A stretch of DNA of 9,432 bases from Clostridia bacterium (GTDB taxonomy: Bacteria > Bacillota > Clostridia > Peptostreptococcales > Anaerovoracaceae), in contig CAAEEE010000406.1 in NCBI GenBank assembly GCA_900754805.1, positions 1 to 9,432 of the forward strand, read 5' to 3'. A model generated the notes under the pieces. The model searched no databases, was not told the origin of the DNA, and saw only the letters and a list, made by a program, of their open reading frames with translations. The translations under genes and the position numbers were made by a program. Position 1 is the stretch's first letter; every line of letters starts with the position of its first letter. This document shows positions 6,346 through 9,432 of the stretch, piece by piece.

Positions 6346-6354
6346 TGGTACAAT
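6346..6354 (+). promoter_or_regulatory. Extended -10 promoter near the J-like gene
   Basis: TGGTACAAT (6346-6354) is an extended -10 (TG-N-TACAAT) about 58 bases before the chosen ATG. The -35 region 17 bases upstream (TTCTAT) is poor, which is tolerable for an extended -10. It would give a transcript bypassing the leader stem-loop. Confidence 0.4.
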
Positions 6355-6411
6355 AAGATGTTAAAGGATATTTTGATTTAAGATGTGAATCAGACGCAGA
6401 AAGGAATCGCG

Positions 6412-6813
6412 ATGGAACGGATTTATGCCTACAGGCTTTTAGGTTTGCGGGAAGGGGCTTCACAAAAACAAATCGATGCCGCGTATGACGAGCGAAGGCG
6501 GAAATACAAATCGCCGGATTATCAGGATGAGCCGGAGTATGCCGCAAGGAAGATGCGGGAGATTCAGGAAGCCTATATCATGCTTGGAGGAAGTGCGCCG
6601 AAAGCCGCAGCCGCGGCCGTAGGAGGGAATGCTGCCGAAAAACTGCAGTCACTTGCGAGGAAAATAGAGCTGCCGAAGGGTGGTCTGGAGAAGACACTTA
6701 AAAAAGTAAAAACGCAAAGGCAGAGCAAAGACGGTGACGAAGATGCGAAGAAGGTAGTGGGCTTCGTGATTACGGTGATCCTTATGATTATTTCGTTCCT
6801 TTTGAACGGATAA
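6412..6813 (+). CDS. Small J-domain-like protein with C-terminal membrane anchor
   Basis: The 133-residue product has an N-terminal region resembling a J domain: YRLLGLREGASQKQIDAAYD (helix I-II, about 7-26), a basic stretch RRRKYK, then EYAARKMREIQEAYIMLG (42-59), which matches the J-domain helix III pattern ending in EAY..L. The HPD tripeptide needed to stimulate DnaK ATPase is replaced by SPD (34-36), so classical co-chaperone activity is doubtful. A low-complexity Ala segment and a Lys-rich linker (60-114) lead to one hydrophobic helix (VVGFVITVILMIISFLLNG, 115-133) at the extreme C terminus, predicting a tail-anchored protein with the J-like part in the cytosol. The ATG at 6412 is preferred to a GTG at 6385 because AAAGGAA lies five bases before it. 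The gene is 73 bases from mtnA and may be co-transcribed with it. Its function is not known. Confidence 0.78.
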   Translation: MERIYAYRLLGLREGASQKQIDAAYDERRRKYKSPDYQDEPEYAARKMREIQEAYIMLGGSAPKAAAAAVGGNAAEKLQSLARKIELPKGGLEKTLKKVKTQRQSKDGDEDAKKVVGFVITVILMIISFLLNG

Positions 6814-6886
6814 AGAAACCGTGCGAGAAGATGGAAGATTACAACGAAGAGATTCGAATGACGACTGATTTTTAAGGAGAACGAAG

Positions 6887-7993
6887 ATGAAGGTTTTGGA
6901 AATTGCTCCGGTAAAGTTTGAGGACGAAAAAATGCTGATTCTCGACCAGACAAAACTGCCGGGAGAAGAAGTTTACATAGAAATGAAGACGAAGGAAGAT
7001 GTATGGGATGCGATTTTTAAGCTGAAAGTAAGAGGCGCACCGGCAATTGGCGTGGCGGCGGCTTACGGACTGTACATTTCGACGAAAGACTTCTCGGGGA
7101 CACAGGTCAAGGAATTCCGCGAATATGTGAGAGAAACGAGCGCGTATTTAAACAGCGCAAGACCGACGGCAGTCAACCTGTCATGGGCGCTGAAGCGCTG
7201 CGAGGATATGCTGGATAAATACATCAGGGCGTTCGACAATGCCGCGAACGGCTTCCTCTGTTCCTGTGGGCACTGTGCGGGAGACCAGGTGGACGATGCG
7301 AAGCTTTTGCTCTTAGATGAGGCGGAAAAAATCCGCAGGGAGGATGAAGAGGCCTGCAGAAAGATGGGTGAGTACGGCCTGAGCTTGCTCAAACCGGGCA
7401 TGGGAATCCTGACCCACTGTAATGCCGGAACGATTGCGACCGCGAAGTACGGAACCTGCCTGGCACCGATTTACCTCGGGCAGGAGCAGGGCTATGATTT
7501 TAAGGTCTTTGCCGATGAGACGCGACCGCTGCTTCAGGGCGCGCGCCTGACCTCATGGGAGCTTTCTAAGGCGGGCGTGGATGTTACGCTTATCTGCGAC
7601 AATATGGCGTCCATCGTGATGAAAAACGGATGGATTGACGCAGTTGTTGTCGGCTGCGACCGCATGGCCGCAAACGGTGATGGCGCGAATAAAATCGGAA
7701 CGAGCGGAGCTGCGATTCTGGCGAAGGAGTACGGAATCCCTTTCTATATGTATGTGCCGACCTCGACCATCGACCTTAACACGGAGACCGGAGACGATAT
7801 TCATATCGAGCTTCGTGACGGCAAAGAAATCTACCGGATGTGGTACGAAAAGGACATGGCGCCTGCGGGAGTAAAGACCTATAATCCGTCCTTTGATGTG
7901 ACGGATCACAAATATATCACGGCGGTAATAACCGAAAAAGGCATCGTCAGACCGCCGTATAAGGAGAACTTAAAGAAATTATTTGAAGACTAG
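6887..7993 (+). CDS. mtnA: S-methyl-5-thioribose-1-phosphate isomerase
   Basis: MtnA converts 5-methylthioribose 1-phosphate to 5-methylthioribulose 1-phosphate in the methionine salvage pathway, recycling methylthioadenosine in the cytosol. The 368-residue sequence shows family marks throughout: KVRGAPAIGVAAAYG (47-61), LTHCNAGTIAT (175-185) with the presumed catalytic Cys178, VFADETRPLLQGARLT (207-222), and VVVGCDRMAANGD (253-265) with the catalytic Asp258. AAGGAG seven bases upstream supports the start. The related eIF2B-like or ribose-1,5-bisphosphate isomerases are less likely given the full set of MtnA motifs. An extra segment of about 20 residues with a CSCGHC motif (125-130) lies between the N-terminal helical part and the core, making it a little longer than usual. 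No other salvage genes (mtnK, mtnB, mtnW/mtnD) are in the window. The next gene starts three bases after the TAG. Confidence 0.93.
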   Translation: MKVLEIAPVKFEDEKMLILDQTKLPGEEVYIEMKTKEDVWDAIFKLKVRGAPAIGVAAAYGLYISTKDFSGTQVKEFREYVRETSAYLNSARPTAVNLSWALKRCEDMLDKYIRAFDNAANGFLCSCGHCAGDQVDDAKLLLLDEAEKIRREDEEACRKMGEYGLSLLKPGMGILTHCNAGTIATAKYGTCLAPIYLGQEQGYDFKVFADETRPLLQGARLTSWELSKAGVDVTLICDNMASIVMKNGWIDAVVVGCDRMAANGDGANKIGTSGAAILAKEYGIPFYMYVPTSTIDLNTETGDDIHIELRDGKEIYRMWYEKDMAPAGVKTYNPSFDVTDHKYITAVITEKGIVRPPYKENLKKLFED

Positions 7994-7996
7994 GAG

Positions 7997-8914
7997 ATGA
8001 GCGAGTTGAATCAAGTTGGTGAAAGGAAAAGTTTTATAGACAGATATGCGAAAATTTTAGTTGTTGTGGCAGTCCTTTTAGGGGCGACCTCCGGAAACTT
8101 TGGCGTGCTGATATCGGCGCCGCCTACGGTAATCGGATTTTGGCGTCTAACCATTTCTCTGCCGTTTTTTGCAATTCCCGTATTGTGTAATCAGGAGAAA
8201 AGGACGCAGCTGGCACAGATTTCCAAGAAAAATCTTCTGCTTAGTTTTGTCGCGGGGGCGTTTCTTTTCGCACACTATTTTTCATGGTTTTCAGCCGTGA
8301 AGCTCACGAAGATTGCAAGCGCTGCAGTACTTGCGTCGTTTCACCCTCTGGTCGTAATCTTTATTTCGGTTTTTATTTACAAAAAAATTCCTTCGTGGAA
8401 ATCGATTGTAGCAATCCTCGTAGCCCTTGGCGGAGGTGCTTTGATTATGTGTACGGATATTTCCGCGTTTACAGGCGGTAAGCTTTCCGGAAATCTGCTG
8501 GCGCTTACAGCGGGCATTTGCATGGGCGTATATTTTGCGGTCGGAGGAAAGGTCAGAGAAGAAGTGGAAGGCAGCATTTATGTAATGCTTTTATTCTTCT
8601 CGTGCTGGTTCTGCTTCGCTGTTTCCAATGTAGTGACGGTGACACCGGTTCTCGGCTACCCGGCAATGGACTATTTCTATATGCTCTGCCTGGCGGTTCT
8701 CTGCCAGATTTGCTCCCATGCGGTATTCAATCTCTGCATGGGTCATGTAAGCTCGCTCTATGTGTCGGCTTGGGAAACTGGAGACCCGGTATTTTCAACA
8801 CTTTTTGCGGTTGTCATGCTTCACCAGATTCCGACGGTCATAGAAATTATCGGCTGTATCATCGTTGTTGGGGCATTGCTGGCATACAACAAAGTGGAAG
8901 AGGAGTCAGTATAA
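7997..8914 (+). CDS. EamA/DMT-superfamily transporter
   Basis: The product (305 residues) is almost wholly hydrophobic, with about ten membrane helices in two similar halves, the pattern of the drug/metabolite transporter superfamily with two EamA domains. Typical marks are the first helix ending GATSGNFGVLI, the FWRLTISLPF segment near residue 50 where members keep a conserved Arg, the SAVKLTKIASAAVLASFHPL stretch at the end of repeat one, and the GD-PVFSTLFAV segment in the second repeat. Members export amino acids, nucleosides or other metabolites; the substrate cannot be read from the sequence. The gene follows mtnA by three bases, so export or import of a sulfur metabolite is a tempting but unproven guess. 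The start is ambiguous: the ATG at 7997 abuts GGAG, too close for a normal site, whereas a TTG at 8006 has AGGAG at good spacing. Confidence 0.88.
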   Translation: MSELNQVGERKSFIDRYAKILVVVAVLLGATSGNFGVLISAPPTVIGFWRLTISLPFFAIPVLCNQEKRTQLAQISKKNLLLSFVAGAFLFAHYFSWFSAVKLTKIASAAVLASFHPLVVIFISVFIYKKIPSWKSIVAILVALGGGALIMCTDISAFTGGKLSGNLLALTAGICMGVYFAVGGKVREEVEGSIYVMLLFFSCWFCFAVSNVVTVTPVLGYPAMDYFYMLCLAVLCQICSHAVFNLCMGHVSSLYVSAWETGDPVFSTLFAVVMLHQIPTVIEIIGCIIVVGALLAYNKVEEESV

Positions 8915-8917
8915 GGA

Positions 8918-9432
8918 ATGTATAAAGTCAAACTGCAGTCCTTCGAGGGACCTTTCGATTTGCTGGTGTATTTGATTGAAAATGCGGAAATGAGCATTTA
9001 TGACATCAAAATCAGCGAAATTACAACTCAATATCTGGCGTATATTAAAGCCATGGAGGAACGGGATGTGGCTTTGGCTGCGGAGTTCATGGTGCTTGCG
9101 TCGTCTTTGATTGAGATTAAGTCGAAGATGATTTTGCCGCGGATGACGGAGGACGGGCAGGCACTCGTGGAGGAAGACCCGAGAACAGACCTCGTCGCAA
9201 GGCTTGTGGAATACAAGCAGTTCAAGGAAATCGCCGAAATGCTCGAGCAGCGTGAAGAGCACAGTTTCAACATTTTCGAAAAGCCGCAGGAGGATATTTC
9301 GCAGTATCTGGACAATCCGGACGAGTATCTGAGCCTCGGTCTGAAGGATTTTGCTTCGGCGTTCAGCCTGTTTATTCAGAAAAAACAGCGCGTGGAAGCG
9401 GTAAGAAAGCACTATACGAGAATTGAGCGCGA
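8918..9432 (+). CDS. scpA: Segregation and condensation protein A (3' end beyond window)
   Basis: ScpA is the kleisin that joins SMC and ScpB into the bacterial condensin, which compacts and separates chromosomes at the nucleoid. The frame is open from the ATG to the window end (171 full codons of an expected 240-270). The kleisin N-terminal motif FEGPFDLLVYLIE (about residues 9-21) is clear, followed by YDIKISEITTQYL (28-40), then AAEFMVLASSLIEIKSKMILP, all characteristic. It starts three bases after the transporter stop, with AGGAG 12 bases and AAGGA directly before the ATG. scpB is commonly next, but lies outside the window. Nothing is unusual in the visible part. Confidence 0.95.
   Translation, partial: MYKVKLQSFEGPFDLLVYLIENAEMSIYDIKISEITTQYLAYIKAMEERDVALAAEFMVLASSLIEIKSKMILPRMTEDGQALVEEDPRTDLVARLVEYKQFKEIAEMLEQREEHSFNIFEKPQEDISQYLDNPDEYLSLGLKDFASAFSLFIQKKQRVEAVRKHYTRIER

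Noticed and set aside
8906..9412. Minus-strand frame of 168 residues at the right edge
   Set aside because: It lies opposite scpA, whose conserved kleisin motifs on the plus strand explain the open frame.
1..9432. CRISPR array, tRNA, rRNA or intact insertion sequence
   Set aside because: No regularly spaced repeats, cloverleaf-like tRNA ends, ribosomal RNA motifs or transposase motifs were seen on either strand.

Overview
The window looks like chromosomal DNA of an anaerobic, low-to-moderate GC Firmicute of class Clostridia (Lachnospiraceae or Anaerovoracaceae type). This is judged from the flagellin sequence, the strong AGGAGG ribosome binding sites, the ScpA and MtnA sequences and the gene style. 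The assignment is an inference from protein resemblance, not a database result.

Layout: (1) 102-1805 (+) encodes an AAA-ATPase-like/PD-(D/E)XK nuclease protein of a widely scattered accessory family. (2) 1806-2139 holds no intact gene. It carries a short decayed remnant that reads like the C-terminal half of a Phd/YefM-type antitoxin, plus several stem-loops. (3) 2140-3698 (-) is a flagellin gene with three lesions: a one-base deletion, an amber codon ten sense codons before the ancestral stop, and an apparent Leu-to-Pro change in a conserved helix. Upstream are a CsrA-type binding hairpin and a sigma-28-like promoter whose spacer is a run of nine C. (4) 3904-4833 (-) is a PhzF-family isomerase gene with a good sigma-A promoter and an intrinsic terminator. 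(5) 4941-6188 (+) encodes a FeoB-like membrane permease lacking the GTPase domain. (6) 6412-6813 (+) encodes a small tail-anchored J-like protein without the HPD motif, preceded by two promoter-like elements, an operator-like dyad and a leader stem-loop. (7) 6887-7993 mtnA, 7997-8914 an EamA/DMT transporter gene and 8918 to the window end scpA are tightly packed on the + strand and probably co-transcribed.

How the genes relate: the right half is ordinary chromosome (methionine salvage isomerase, small-molecule exporter, condensin subunit), linked by very short gaps rather than by an obvious common pathway. The left half is accessory or decaying DNA. The most interesting material is the flagellin locus, where a possibly slippage-controlled promoter and a CsrA-type translational switch sit in front of a reading frame that now looks broken. 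No CRISPR array, tRNA, rRNA, intact insertion sequence or clearly new multi-gene system was found.
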